Source of the DNA: Sphingobacterium cavernae
GTDB taxonomy: Bacteria > Bacteroidota > Bacteroidia > Sphingobacteriales > Sphingobacteriaceae
Direction: 5' to 3'
DNA length: 64,000 bases
Assembly: GCF_008520265.1 (NCBI RefSeq)
Contig: NZ_VIQM01000016.1
Coordinates: 18,756 to 82,755 of the forward strand
A program made the translations under genes and the position numbers. How positions within the stretch are numbered: the stretch's first letter is position 1; each line of letters opens with the position of its first letter. A model generated the notes under the pieces. The model was given only the letters and a program-made list of their open reading frames with translations, did not search any database and was not told the origin of the DNA. Below, in pieces: positions 39,139-46,730 of this stretch.

Positions 39139-40134
39139 TTATAATCCTTTGTCAAGAATTATTTGAGCAGTTTCACGGTTACGATCATTATTAGTTCCCA
39201 TTAAATCTGCATAAATCAATAATTTTGAAGCTATTCGATTGATATTGGTATCTGTTTCATTTACCCAAAACTTATTGTAGATTTTAAGGTTGCCGTTTGT
39301 ATCTGGAATTAATTTGAATAGCTTTGAGAAGTCAATTAATTCATCTGAATAATAAATTTCGTAATCTCTAGGTTTAAGATAATTTGTTATTTCAGCTGCT
39401 GCTAATTCCCCACCAATTTCATACGATGCAATTGAATTGTTCATCACTAAATCTCTTGCATTTTTTATTTGGTAAGCTTTTCGGAAAAGTTTTGGTTTCA
39501 ATACTTCATTGTAAGCTGCCACCCATTTTTGAAGTAATTCTTCTCTATTTTTAAGCTTACGTTCTTTTGAAGTTTTAATGATAAAGTTTTCTTCCTCTAA
39601 TTCTTTCATAATATTACTTACAGATCCCAATGCAATACCTGCTTTTGCTGCTAGTTCTCTTAGAGAACATTTGCTTGCCTCTGGATTAGTTAGCAATACA
39701 TAAATTAATTTGATCCCAGCTTCTTGAAAAATCTTAGCACTAGAATTATTTACCTCATTTCTGCTTTTCTTTCTACCCTCTATAAATACCCTTAGCTTCT
39801 TTGAAAAAATAAAAGCGTTACCCGAAGTATCTAAATAATTTATTTTGTTGTTTTTAAAAACTTCTTTTGATTCGTTTGCTATAAAATCTGAAACAACGAT
39901 GTAATTTTTAGTTGTTTTATAATTTGGATGATTTATAATCTCATTGACAATAAGATTTGCATGAATTAACCTTGCATCTTTGCGCGCAAACATATAAAAC
40001 TGTTCTCCCTCTATATCTACAATACCATCGTATTCTCCACGATTGCTATAAAACTCTATAGTAAGCTTCGAAGAATCTTCTAATGAAGCAATTGCCTCGT
40101 AGATATAATCATTATCCTTATACATTTTGTTCAA
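39139..40134 (-). CDS. AbiEi-like winged-helix transcriptional regulator (MAD1-like)
   Basis: 331 residues. The middle has a winged helix-turn-helix (CSLRELAAKAGIALGSVSNIMKEL, about 155-178). The N-terminal ~130 residues resemble the nuclease-fold-like part of type IV antitoxin AbiEi-family regulators, and the C-terminal part (YEIGGELAAAEITNYL) matches the AbiEi C-domain pattern. It is the first gene of the operon, and its start is preceded by repeated TGAACAT boxes, so it probably represses its own operon. No AbiEii-type nucleotidyltransferase toxin is next to it. Start at 40134 (MNKMYKD); the Met at 40125 is an alternative. Confidence 0.68.
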   Translation of the reverse strand: MNKMYKDNDYIYEAIASLEDSSKLTIEFYSNRGEYDGIVDIEGEQFYMFARKDARLIHANLIVNEIINHPNYKTTKNYIVVSDFIANESKEVFKNNKINYLDTSGNAFIFSKKLRVFIEGRKKSRNEVNNSSAKIFQEAGIKLIYVLLTNPEASKCSLRELAAKAGIALGSVSNIMKELEEENFIIKTSKERKLKNREELLQKWVAAYNEVLKPKLFRKAYQIKNARDLVMNNSIASYEIGGELAAAEITNYLKPRDYEIYYSDELIDFSKLFKLIPDTNGNLKIYNKFWVNETDTNINRIASKLLIYADLMGTNNDRNRETAQIILDKGL

Positions 40135-40143
40135 TATTTAAAT

Positions 40144-40183
40144 ATGTTCACTGACAATGAACATTTGAATATAATGAACATTT
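40144..40183. promoter_or_regulatory. Operator-like repeats ahead of the defence operon
   Basis: ATGTTCA (40144-40150) and TGAACAT (40158-40164) form a perfect palindrome. A second copy of AATGAACATTT (40173-40183) repeats the one at 40156-40166 after 17 bp. All three boxes lie within 50 bp of the start of the AbiEi-like regulator gene, as expected for an autoregulated promoter. Confidence 0.6.
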
Positions 40184-40298
40184 TGGTGTTTGCAAAATAA
40201 TACTAAACATTTCCCAACACGGATAACTGAATATAAATTAACAAGATAAAGATCTATAAAATAGAGTTATTATAAGTACGGTTTTCCGTAAAAACTAA

Positions 40299-40500
40299 TT
40301 ATAATTCGACAATCAACTCTTTATCAAAGCCGTTATAAGGTTCGTCGATATAGCCATGAGGATTACATATAACCTCAGTCCTACCAATAACATATCGATT
40401 TGGTGTATGGATATGTCCATGAATCCAAAAATCAGGTTGATGATTTAGAATAAAATCCTCCATATTAGATGCATAAGCAGCCGTTACTAAATCGTTTTTA
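40299..40500 (-). pseudogene. Metallophosphoesterase, C-terminal fragment
   Basis: Reading right to left, a frame with no start gives HYKNDLVTAAYASNMEDF, then QPDFWIHGHIHTP and VICNPHGYIDEP, ending in TAA at 40299-40301. WIHGHIH and CNPHGY are the C-terminal metal-ligand (GHxH) and closing motifs of small calcineurin-like phosphoesterases. The N-terminal two-thirds is absent: an in-frame stop lies just upstream at about 40520 and the sequence there belongs to another gene. A deletion has probably fused this tail to the small gene to its right. Confidence 0.6.
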
Positions 40501-40504
40501 TAGT

Positions 40505-40531
40505 GAGCCGATTACCTCTATTAATCGGCTC
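40505..40531. repeat. Perfect 10-bp hairpin at a gene junction
   Basis: GAGCCGATTA (40505-40514) and TAATCGGCTC (40522-40531) around CCTCTAT. It sits at the point where the small gene and the phosphoesterase fragment meet. It may be a former terminator or a deletion scar. Confidence 0.6.
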
Positions 40532-40755
40532 AAGAGAACTAAAAATTAATTTACGACCACTCAGTATCACCTTTTTGTCTAAATTAAAACCACCTGTTTC
40601 ATTCTTGACGATAGAATAATCTATTCCACGATTAGCAAACTGATTTCTAAGAGCTTCTAAAAAATAAGCACGTGCACTCACCCATCCACGATTACCGACT
40701 TCACGATTAAAACGCGCTACTAATTGCTCATCTGACAGTGTTGATAATTCAGATT

Positions 40756-40762
40756 CAAATTT
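40756..40762. repeat. Target-site duplication, left copy
   Basis: CAAATTT, identical to 53331-53337. It borders the left terminus of the Mu-like element. The exact length could be 5-7 bp because neighbouring T and A bases make the edge ambiguous. Confidence 0.85.
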
Positions 40763-40800
40763 ATAGGGCGCAAAACAAAATCACAATAAAACCCAACACA
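40763..40800 (+). repeat. Mu-like element, left terminal sequence (transposase-binding end)
   Basis: TAGGGCGCAAAACAAAA then TCACAATAAA matches the opposite end at most positions in the first 26 bases. A second shared block, AAAAATACAATTAT, lies at 40835-40848 and, inverted, at 53210-53223. Spacing from the two termini differs (about 72 and 107 bp), as with the unequally spaced transposase sites of Mu. Confidence 0.8.
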
Positions 40801-40947
40801 CATATACAATAAACTTTGTTTAAAACATCATTTCAAAAATACAATTATAAAGTAATTAAATACATTTCAGAAAGCATATAACCTAATCTTTGAATAATTA
40901 TAAACACCTTTTAAAAATCATTTAAATCCACTTTAAAATAAATAAAA

Positions 40948-40971
40948 ATAGGCTGTTTTATTACAGCCTAT
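40948..40971. terminator. Hairpin terminator at the end of the cargo module
   Basis: ATAGGCTGT (40948-40956) pairs exactly with ACAGCCTAT (40963-40971). It lies about 100 bp beyond the stop of the RexB-like gene and inside the left end of the element. An A-rich stretch on the plus strand gives a T run when read on the minus strand. Confidence 0.75.
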
Positions 40972-41069
40972 AATCCAACACATAAAGCGCGCTGTCAATT
41001 CAGCCACCTAGAAAAACCTCCTGGATTTAGAAGTCTAACAGCTTTACCGAGACTTTATATGACATTTTA

Positions 41070-41507
41070 TTAAATCTTATCTTCTTCATCAATAAGAATA
41101 AAAATACTTTTCCCTGTATCCCAAATAATAACTAATGAATATATCAACGTACTTAATAAAGTTGATTGAAATAAAAGCTCCTTATAAGGAAAAACAATGG
41201 AATTACTATTATAAAAAATTAATGACACAACCGCTAAACTGATATTAACTATAAACTCTACCATTGAAAACTTCATTTCATAACTAATCTCTGTAATATC
41301 TATTGATGCCAATTGTTTCTTTACATCACTCAATTTTGTTATCAGAATTGATAAAATAGCGATATTCAATCCAAATAATGCAATTAATATTGTCAGCACA
41401 TCCTTTTTAAGAAACTCCCCTAAAAATGTTGATTCAATAAAATTACCTCCCAATACAACAATTAGTGAAATAAAGCAATACAATAATATATTCTTAAATA
41501 TTCGCAT
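41070..41507 (-). CDS. Four-helix membrane protein, RexB-like cargo
   Basis: 145 residues with four hydrophobic segments (NILLYCFISLIVVLGG near 6-21; VLTILIALFGLNIAILSILI near 38-57; MVEFIVNISLAVVSLIF near 82-98; TLLSTLIYSLVIIW near 116-129). This is an inner-membrane protein. Its ATG shares one base with the stop of the upstream soluble-protein gene, so the two are made together. Size (lambda RexB is 144 residues), topology, order and position at the edge of a temperate-phage-like element match the RexAB exclusion pair, where RexB forms a membrane channel. I see no sequence-level proof of homology. Confidence 0.6.
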   Translation of the reverse strand: MRIFKNILLYCFISLIVVLGGNFIESTFLGEFLKKDVLTILIALFGLNIAILSILITKLSDVKKQLASIDITEISYEMKFSMVEFIVNISLAVVSLIFYNSNSIVFPYKELLFQSTLLSTLIYSLVIIWDTGKSIFILIDEEDKI

Positions 41508-42358
41508 TAGTCAATTATCTCTTTATATATTTTTATAAGTTGCTCAGGAGCACCCTCTAAGTCCAGTTCTTTGATTTGTAAAATTACAGGTTTTTCTTCT
41601 GTATTTAGTTGTTTTCTTAATCCCTTAACTTTTAACACAATATTTCCACCACCTTCAGAAGAATATTCAACCATTCCATTAATCTCTTTATTTGCTTTAC
41701 TTATTTTCTCTAAATACCCGTGTTCTGGAGCTTCAATTGTTACTTTAGCTTTATGTGCATTAGTTTTCTCCTGAAGTCTTTTAAACGCATTAGGAATTAC
41801 CTTAGAGATATTTGCCAAATTAGGTTTAATAAATTCAAATTCGATTTTCTTTATTTCGTTTTGATGCTTCTGCACATATGACCAAAAGTCCTTAACATCG
41901 AAAAGCTTTTCTATCTCGATATTTAAACCATATGCTTTTAACTCCTTATTAAGGACTCTTGCAAGAAGATTCTTCGTACCATCCACGGCATAAAATGCCT
42001 CAATATTTTCACTTATTGCTATTTTTTGTACGGTGTTGGAGTTGTTAATTAATACATAAACATACGGTTCGTGTTCTAAAACACTTTTTTTGAAATTTTT
42101 AACAATTTTTGTTTTTTTTGGATTTGCTATTTTTAAAAGAAAATAATTGCCAGTATGATCATATAAAGTCATTGGGTTATTAGCCGTTCCCACACTTAAT
42201 TTATCAACAATTATTTTTTCAAAAAATTCATTTTTTCTTTCTTTAATCTCTTTCCTAGACAATTTTTCACCTGTAAATAATTCAAGTTGTTTAGAATTAC
42301 TTTCAATAGGATTTAAATGAAAACGATAAATATTAAAATTAACTAGCTTATTTTCCAT
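41507..42358 (-). CDS. Soluble protein, RexA-like cargo
   Basis: 283 residues, lysine-rich, without signal peptide or membrane segment. The order of hydrophobic strands (NYFLLKIANPKKTKIV, EPYVYVLINNSNTVQKIAIS) followed by a basic mixed alpha/beta C-terminal half recalls the layout of lambda RexA (279 residues), a DNA-binding sensor of phage replication complexes. It is the first gene of a two-gene unit with its own promoter space, being separated from the phage genes by a strong terminator at 42421-42451. The unit is therefore probably independently expressed cargo. Function is inferred from architecture only. Confidence 0.55.
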   Translation of the reverse strand: MENKLVNFNIYRFHLNPIESNSKQLELFTGEKLSRKEIKERKNEFFEKIIVDKLSVGTANNPMTLYDHTGNYFLLKIANPKKTKIVKNFKKSVLEHEPYVYVLINNSNTVQKIAISENIEAFYAVDGTKNLLARVLNKELKAYGLNIEIEKLFDVKDFWSYVQKHQNEIKKIEFEFIKPNLANISKVIPNAFKRLQEKTNAHKAKVTIEAPEHGYLEKISKANKEINGMVEYSSEGGGNIVLKVKGLRKQLNTEEKPVILQIKELDLEGAPEQLIKIYKEIID

Positions 42359-42420
42359 TAATTCAGTTTTACTAAAAGGTTTCTATAAATATAAGATAAA
42401 ATAGCAAATCGTATAAAAAA

Positions 42421-42451
42421 GAAGCCCTATCATTTTTCAGGATAGGGCTTC
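42421..42451. terminator. Strong bidirectional terminator isolating the cargo pair
   Basis: GAAGCCCTATC (42421-42431) and GATAGGGCTTC (42441-42451) form a perfect 11-bp stem with a 9-nt loop. It lies between the 290-aa gene and the start of the RexA-like gene. Confidence 0.9.
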
Positions 42452-42471
42452 AAAATCTGAATTAAGATATA

Positions 42472-43344
42472 TTAAATGTTATTTAAAATAGTTTTTAAAG
42501 TATTATTAAAATTACCTAATTCACCAATATCTTTTTGTAAAACTACAGGGCATCCATTTTCAAGAAATATTTTTGTGTATTCAATTTTCCCTCCTATTGG
42601 TGTATTTTCGGAATCATCTTTAGATATATCATAACACTTCATAATGAAATTATATAATTCATTCTGAAATAATATATCTTTTTGTTTTTCTATCATAGCA
42701 ATTGCACATTCTTTCTCAAACGTACAATCATTGGTGTAATCTTCAGACAATAAAATATCGTCAAAACTTTTGATGTTTTCATTAATTCGATTAGATGCTT
42801 CTCTAACTATCTGTTTTTCTTGTGAAAAAGGAAGATTATCATAATGTATTTCACCAATTATAGGGTCGAGAATTGTTTCTAGGCAGCCAATAGATTTGAT
42901 TTCATTTTTGTAGACTAAAATTGTTCTAACACGCATTTTTTTTGGTAACGAACTAAGTTGCAAAATTTGATTGCTAGAGCCTAGTTTGCTTACAATAGAA
43001 TCATTTGAAATAGAACTTTGACCGTAGATTGTAATTAGCCCCATAAAACCATCATCAAAATTATTTTCCAACACATAAGGACGCTCATTCAGCCAGTCTA
43101 AAAAATTTAAATGAATGAGTTTAATAATTTCATCTACAGTGGACACCCAAGAATATTCCCTTAAAAACCTTTCAAATAAATATTGTAAATTATCGTATCC
43201 TTTATATGATATACAACATTGTGCAAAAGGGTAATTTTTAGTTTTAGAAGCGTGCGCTGCAATTTTATTTTCGCCATTGTAAACGGCTGTATCTGATGCA
43301 ATATGAATTGCATTTTCTGTTTTTAAATATGCGTATACTGACAT
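42472..43344 (-). CDS. Unknown protein with Ntn-hydrolase-like N-terminus
   Basis: 290 residues. The start MSVYAYLKTENAIHIASDTAVYNG and the following HASKTKNYPFAQCCISYKGYD give a beta-strand pattern with an SDTA turn that resembles proteasome-like Ntn hydrolases and phage proteins of that fold, but no N-terminal nucleophile (Thr/Ser/Cys after a processing site) is obvious. It lies 12 bp after the tape-measure-like gene and is the last gene before the terminator. It could be a late phage gene or an added passenger. The fold suggestion is weak. Confidence 0.45.
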   Translation of the reverse strand: MSVYAYLKTENAIHIASDTAVYNGENKIAAHASKTKNYPFAQCCISYKGYDNLQYLFERFLREYSWVSTVDEIIKLIHLNFLDWLNERPYVLENNFDDGFMGLITIYGQSSISNDSIVSKLGSSNQILQLSSLPKKMRVRTILVYKNEIKSIGCLETILDPIIGEIHYDNLPFSQEKQIVREASNRINENIKSFDDILLSEDYTNDCTFEKECAIAMIEKQKDILFQNELYNFIMKCYDISKDDSENTPIGGKIEYTKIFLENGCPVVLQKDIGELGNFNNTLKTILNNI

Positions 43345-43356
43345 AAGTGTGTATTT

Positions 43357-44937
43357 TTAGAATGAATATTTTTTTAATGAATATTGTAGAATTGTAGGAG
43401 CAGCAAGTGCTAAGTATTCCTCATAAATTTTCTTTTCCTTTTCGAACTGTTCTATCAAGCTTTTAGTGTTCTGTTTGTATTCAAGTTGGGCATTAGCTTT
43501 AACCTCAATATCATCTATTTTAGAAGTATTTATTAAATCGACCTCAAACTTGTTTTTCTTATTTGCAGAAGTTATTTTCTTGTTTTCTTCTTCGATGATT
43601 TTTCTTAGGTCAGTAAATTTTTGTTTAAGAAGTTCCTTTTCTTTTTCATTATCCGATAATTCAACTATAGAATACTCTTTATCCAGTGAGTAGATTTTTG
43701 CCAATCCTTCTTCACTTATTTTAAGAATTTCCTCATATTCCTTTTTCAAGTTTTTAGTTGAGGTATTACCCCCTGTTTTTCCAAAAACAGAGATTCCCAT
43801 TTTGTTAGCAATATCTTGTGCTTGTTGGTTGAATTTGTTTGCAATACCTAGTTGAACTTTTCGAGCATCTTCTGAAGCTTTTATTTCAGCATCCTTTCTA
43901 TCTTGACGTTGTTTTTCTATTGTTCTTTGTTGTTGCTTCCATTGATCTTCAGTTCTAGCAGCTGGCATTGTTTCTGATATTCTATTTTCAAAATCAGAAA
44001 GCTCTTTTAGTCTTGATTTTTCAGCCTCCAATGCACTTTTAGCAGCTTCCTCTAAAGCTAAATTAGCCGCCGCCTTATACAACGTCATTCTAACATATTC
44101 TTCAGCATGATCTGCTAAAAACTTTTCTACCTCATAGAGGCTTTTTACCTCTCCTGTAGTTTTACCAATGGACTGATTATATTCTTCGACAACTTTCTTT
44201 TTATCTAAAACACCTTTTTTTGATAATTCTACAGCTACACGAAGATTATCTATGTCAATTACAGCCTGCTTTACTTCATTGTTTTTAAAAGCATTATCTA
44301 AATTTTCTTTAGAAACTGTTAAACGATCAATTGCTTCTTTGCCTTTAAATAGTCCCTTTACAAAATCTCCGATTTCTTTTCCATATACGGCTAATAAAGT
44401 AACTCCAACTGTAAGGGCTGTTTGCCATGACAACAAACCACCTAGTATTTGTCTCCAAATTGGCACACCTTTTTGACCTGAAGCTGTTAGAGCTTCATTC
44501 TCCTTACGAAGCCTTGCAACTTCGTCAGCAAACATTGGGATATTATTAGATATACCCATTGCAAAGGTTTGAAAGCCATATGTTATAGCTGGTAACTCAC
44601 GCCCTATTTGATTAATACTATTTTGTAAACCATTCCAACCTGATACATTTTTAATATTTGCACCATTAGTAAGTTTATTCATTTCAGCATTCACCAAAGC
44701 TAATTTTTGACTGTATTTTTCAATATTATCAACTCTAGTTGCCTCTAACATTCCTTTTTTATACACTTCAGCTGCTCTTTGTAGACGTTGCAAAATGCCT
44801 TCTGTATTTTGGAGCTTAGTAGGGATTTTATCTGATTCTTTACCTACATCTGAAATACTATCTTTTATTTTTTTGACTTCCTTTAATGCTTCTGAAGTAT
44901 TAAACTCAAAGTCTATATTTAATTGTTCATCACCCAT
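43357..44937 (-). CDS. Phage tape-measure-like protein, short or truncated
   Basis: 526 residues. It has long coiled-coil stretches (about 1-80, 240-370 and 400-500), many Lys/Glu/Gln heptads, and a hydrophobic patch around 165-195 (LLSWQTALTVGVTLLAVYG), as in tail tape-measure proteins. Known Mu-like tape-measure genes are usually longer. This one stops abruptly after a coiled coil (APTILQYSLKKYSF) with no C-terminal domain, so the 3' end is probably deleted. No tail tube, sheath or baseplate genes follow. Confidence 0.6.
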   Translation of the reverse strand: MGDEQLNIDFEFNTSEALKEVKKIKDSISDVGKESDKIPTKLQNTEGILQRLQRAAEVYKKGMLEATRVDNIEKYSQKLALVNAEMNKLTNGANIKNVSGWNGLQNSINQIGRELPAITYGFQTFAMGISNNIPMFADEVARLRKENEALTASGQKGVPIWRQILGGLLSWQTALTVGVTLLAVYGKEIGDFVKGLFKGKEAIDRLTVSKENLDNAFKNNEVKQAVIDIDNLRVAVELSKKGVLDKKKVVEEYNQSIGKTTGEVKSLYEVEKFLADHAEEYVRMTLYKAAANLALEEAAKSALEAEKSRLKELSDFENRISETMPAARTEDQWKQQQRTIEKQRQDRKDAEIKASEDARKVQLGIANKFNQQAQDIANKMGISVFGKTGGNTSTKNLKKEYEEILKISEEGLAKIYSLDKEYSIVELSDNEKEKELLKQKFTDLRKIIEEENKKITSANKKNKFEVDLINTSKIDDIEVKANAQLEYKQNTKSLIEQFEKEKKIYEEYLALAAPTILQYSLKKYSF

Positions 44938-44963
44938 GATTTTAACTCTATTATTTTGTGTAA

Positions 44964-45368
44964 TTAGTTTTTTAAGCCTGTGAAAGTTTTAGTGTAAAGT
45001 AGATCAAATAAGGCTAACGTTTTATTGGAATCTACGCTCCGTTTTAAAAGCTTTTTTAAAATGCTTTTAAATAACCAAAAACTCACATCATTAAAATGCT
45101 GTAGAAGAACAATAGCAGCCAATGCTGCTGTTTTATCATGATCCTTATTAGCATCAAGTGATTTATTTTGATCTAATTCCTTTTCAAGGCGCATCAAAGT
45201 TTGTGCTGTTAGAAATTTAGGGACTTTGAATATTAATTTCCTACCGTAAATAATAGGCACGGTAAAGTATTTGCCTGAATTATAGCTATCTTCAATTACA
45301 GTGACGTTATCTTGCAATCTTATAAGCCGAAGCCTTAATCTTTCTGCTAATGTTTTGTTTTCTTTCAT
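44964..45368 (-). CDS. Small Mu-like element protein, unknown
   Basis: 134 residues, basic and helical, beginning KTLAERLRLRLIRLQDNVTV. It sits directly before the tape-measure-like gene, the place where tail-assembly chaperones are normally encoded, and its size fits such a role. There is no slippery sequence or second overlapping frame visible to support that. No family recognised. Confidence 0.5.
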   Translation of the reverse strand: MKENKTLAERLRLRLIRLQDNVTVIEDSYNSGKYFTVPIIYGRKLIFKVPKFLTAQTLMRLEKELDQNKSLDANKDHDKTAALAAIVLLQHFNDVSFWLFKSILKKLLKRSVDSNKTLALFDLLYTKTFTGLKN

Positions 45369-45491
45369 TTTATTTTAACTCTATGTGTATATTTGAATTA
45401 TAATACTACCTCGTGTAAACTTGAGACTGTTAATAAGGTTAGACAGTGGCTCGTGATTGGCATTCCAACGTGGTACTTTATATAACCTTAG

Positions 45492-45519
45492 TAATGCCAC
45501 TATTTTTATAGTGGCATTA
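45492..45519. terminator. Hairpin between late genes
   Basis: TAATGCCACTAT (45492-45503) and ATAGTGGCATTA (45508-45519) form a perfect 12-bp stem with a TTTT loop just after the stop of the 104-aa gene at 45524. Confidence 0.8.
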
Positions 45520-45523
45520 TCAT

Positions 45524-45838
45524 TTAATTCCAATCTAAGTGCGGATATTTTTTCTTAAGTTCTCGTTTTAGAGGTTTTTCATTAACAATCTTTTTTAGAT
45601 CATTACTGAGGTTTGTAATAATGGCTGCAATTGTAGTAGATGTGATAAAAAACTCACTTTCTAAACTTTGTAAAGCAACATCAAATCTTATTTGCTTTAT
45701 TTCACAATAGTAATAATACCTATAAAGAATACATTCATCACGCTCAATAGTATAAGCTCCTTTTTTACTTTTTCTATTTGAGTCAGATTTAACTGCTGGC
45801 TCAAAAGCTTTCATTATGGTTTGGTGTCCTCTTATCAT
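45524..45838 (-). CDS. Small Mu-like element protein, unknown
   Basis: 104 residues. Basic N-terminus (SNRKSKKGAYTIERDECILYR), aromatic YRYYYYCEIK run, and a C-terminal KRELKKKYPHLDWN. No domain recognised. It is flanked by hairpins on both sides, so it is transcribed as its own unit. The ATG preceding MKAF at residue 9 is an alternative start. Confidence 0.5.
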   Translation of the reverse strand: MIRGHQTIMKAFEPAVKSDSNRKSKKGAYTIERDECILYRYYYYCEIKQIRFDVALQSLESEFFITSTTIAAIITNLSNDLKKIVNEKPLKRELKKKYPHLDWN

Positions 45839-45925
45839 ATTATAAAGATGATTAGTATTATATAGTAGGAAAAATTAAGCTTGCAATTATTGCTGTTTAA
45901 AAGGGCAATTATGGACATAAAAAAA

Positions 45926-45949
45926 GGCAGCTTAAATTAATAAGCTACC
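45926..45949. terminator. Weak hairpin terminator
   Basis: GGCAGCTTA (45926-45934) faces TAAGCTACC (45941-45949) with one mismatch. It lies downstream of the 236-aa gene; the A run before it gives T residues on the transcribed strand. Confidence 0.6.
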
Positions 45950-45984
45950 TAAATCAAATTGAAATAGAACGTGGTGAGAGACTA

Positions 45985-46695
45985 TTATTCTAATGTTTCA
46001 TTTTCTTCGTTTTCTTCTTCAGGCAAAACATAATCTTCGTGGTTATCCTCCCAATTTCTTACATACTGTAAATCTGCAACGAATTTATTTTTGTTTGAGT
46101 CAAAAGTTATACCTGGTATTGGAGGAGCTGTCGATGATCCAGCCCAATCAGTTTTGAATTCTTTAGTTAAAGAATTAAGTTCATCTAAAGCCAAACAGAC
46201 AGCATTTGTTTTTAACATTACCGCTATTCCAGCATCATTTCTAGTGTAATAAGTGTACTTGTTTTCGATTATGTTATCTGACTCTTCAGACAAAATAACA
46301 ATACCATCTTCAATCACAAAACAACTTTCAATCATTCCAAAACCTTGCTGTCTATACGCCTCATGTCTATTTAACAAAGGTATAAGTGAATCCAACGAAG
46401 GAACGTCTATTAATTCTTTAAGTCTGTCTAAATTAATTGGAACTCCATTAAAAGAAGGTGTTCCTGCCTTAGTTAATAATTGGTTTTGTGCAAAATCAAA
46501 AATTCTTTGCTTCTGAATTTCTAATGAAGTATTACTAGCAAATTGTGATAAAGCAATAAGTTCTTTTAAAGTTACTTCGATACCCAGCTGTGTTAGTTGT
46601 GTATAAAAATCATTTAAATAGCTAAGATGAAGATTACACATCCTTTTTGCTTCTAGGATTTTTTGAGTGTCTGTAAAAATTAAAATCGGTTCCAT
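45985..46695 (-). CDS. Mu-like element protein, unknown
   Basis: 236 residues, acidic at the C-terminus (PEEENEENETLE). A helical N-terminal half (SYLNDFYTQLTQLGIEVTLKE) precedes a mixed region. It follows the prohead protease, where a scaffold or capsid gene would be expected, but its size and composition do not look like a major capsid protein. No function assigned. Confidence 0.5.
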   Translation of the reverse strand: MEPILIFTDTQKILEAKRMCNLHLSYLNDFYTQLTQLGIEVTLKELIALSQFASNTSLEIQKQRIFDFAQNQLLTKAGTPSFNGVPINLDRLKELIDVPSLDSLIPLLNRHEAYRQQGFGMIESCFVIEDGIVILSEESDNIIENKYTYYTRNDAGIAVMLKTNAVCLALDELNSLTKEFKTDWAGSSTAPPIPGITFDSNKNKFVADLQYVRNWEDNHEDYVLPEEENEENETLE

Positions 46696-46730
46696 TATGT
46701 TTTAAATTTTAAAAGTGATTAAATGTGTTT

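Larger units (their letters stand above)
40487..40762 (-). pseudogene. Small accessory gene, main part, split by the Mu-like element
   Basis: The frame from 40762 down to the TAG at 40487 encodes FESELSTLSDEQLVARFNRE and so on but has no start codon. Its first seven codons lie 12.6 kb away at 53337-53355, beyond the Mu-like element. Joining the two flanks through one copy of CAAATTT gives a continuous 97-codon gene beginning MKKLIEKFESELS. The 3' end may itself be altered, since it runs through a hairpin (40505-40531) into the phosphoesterase fragment. The protein family is not known to me; small proteins of this sort sit next to phosphoesterase or SOS genes on mobile DNA. Confidence 0.8.

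Noticed and set aside
39139..40134. AbiE type IV toxin-antitoxin pair
   Set aside because: Only the AbiEi-like partner is present. The neighbouring gene is a methyltransferase, not an AbiEii nucleotidyltransferase.
40487..40681. Complete 64-residue gene starting at a GTG
   Set aside because: The frame continues upstream without a start until the Mu-like terminus, and the true ATG is found on the other side of the element. It is the body of a split gene.
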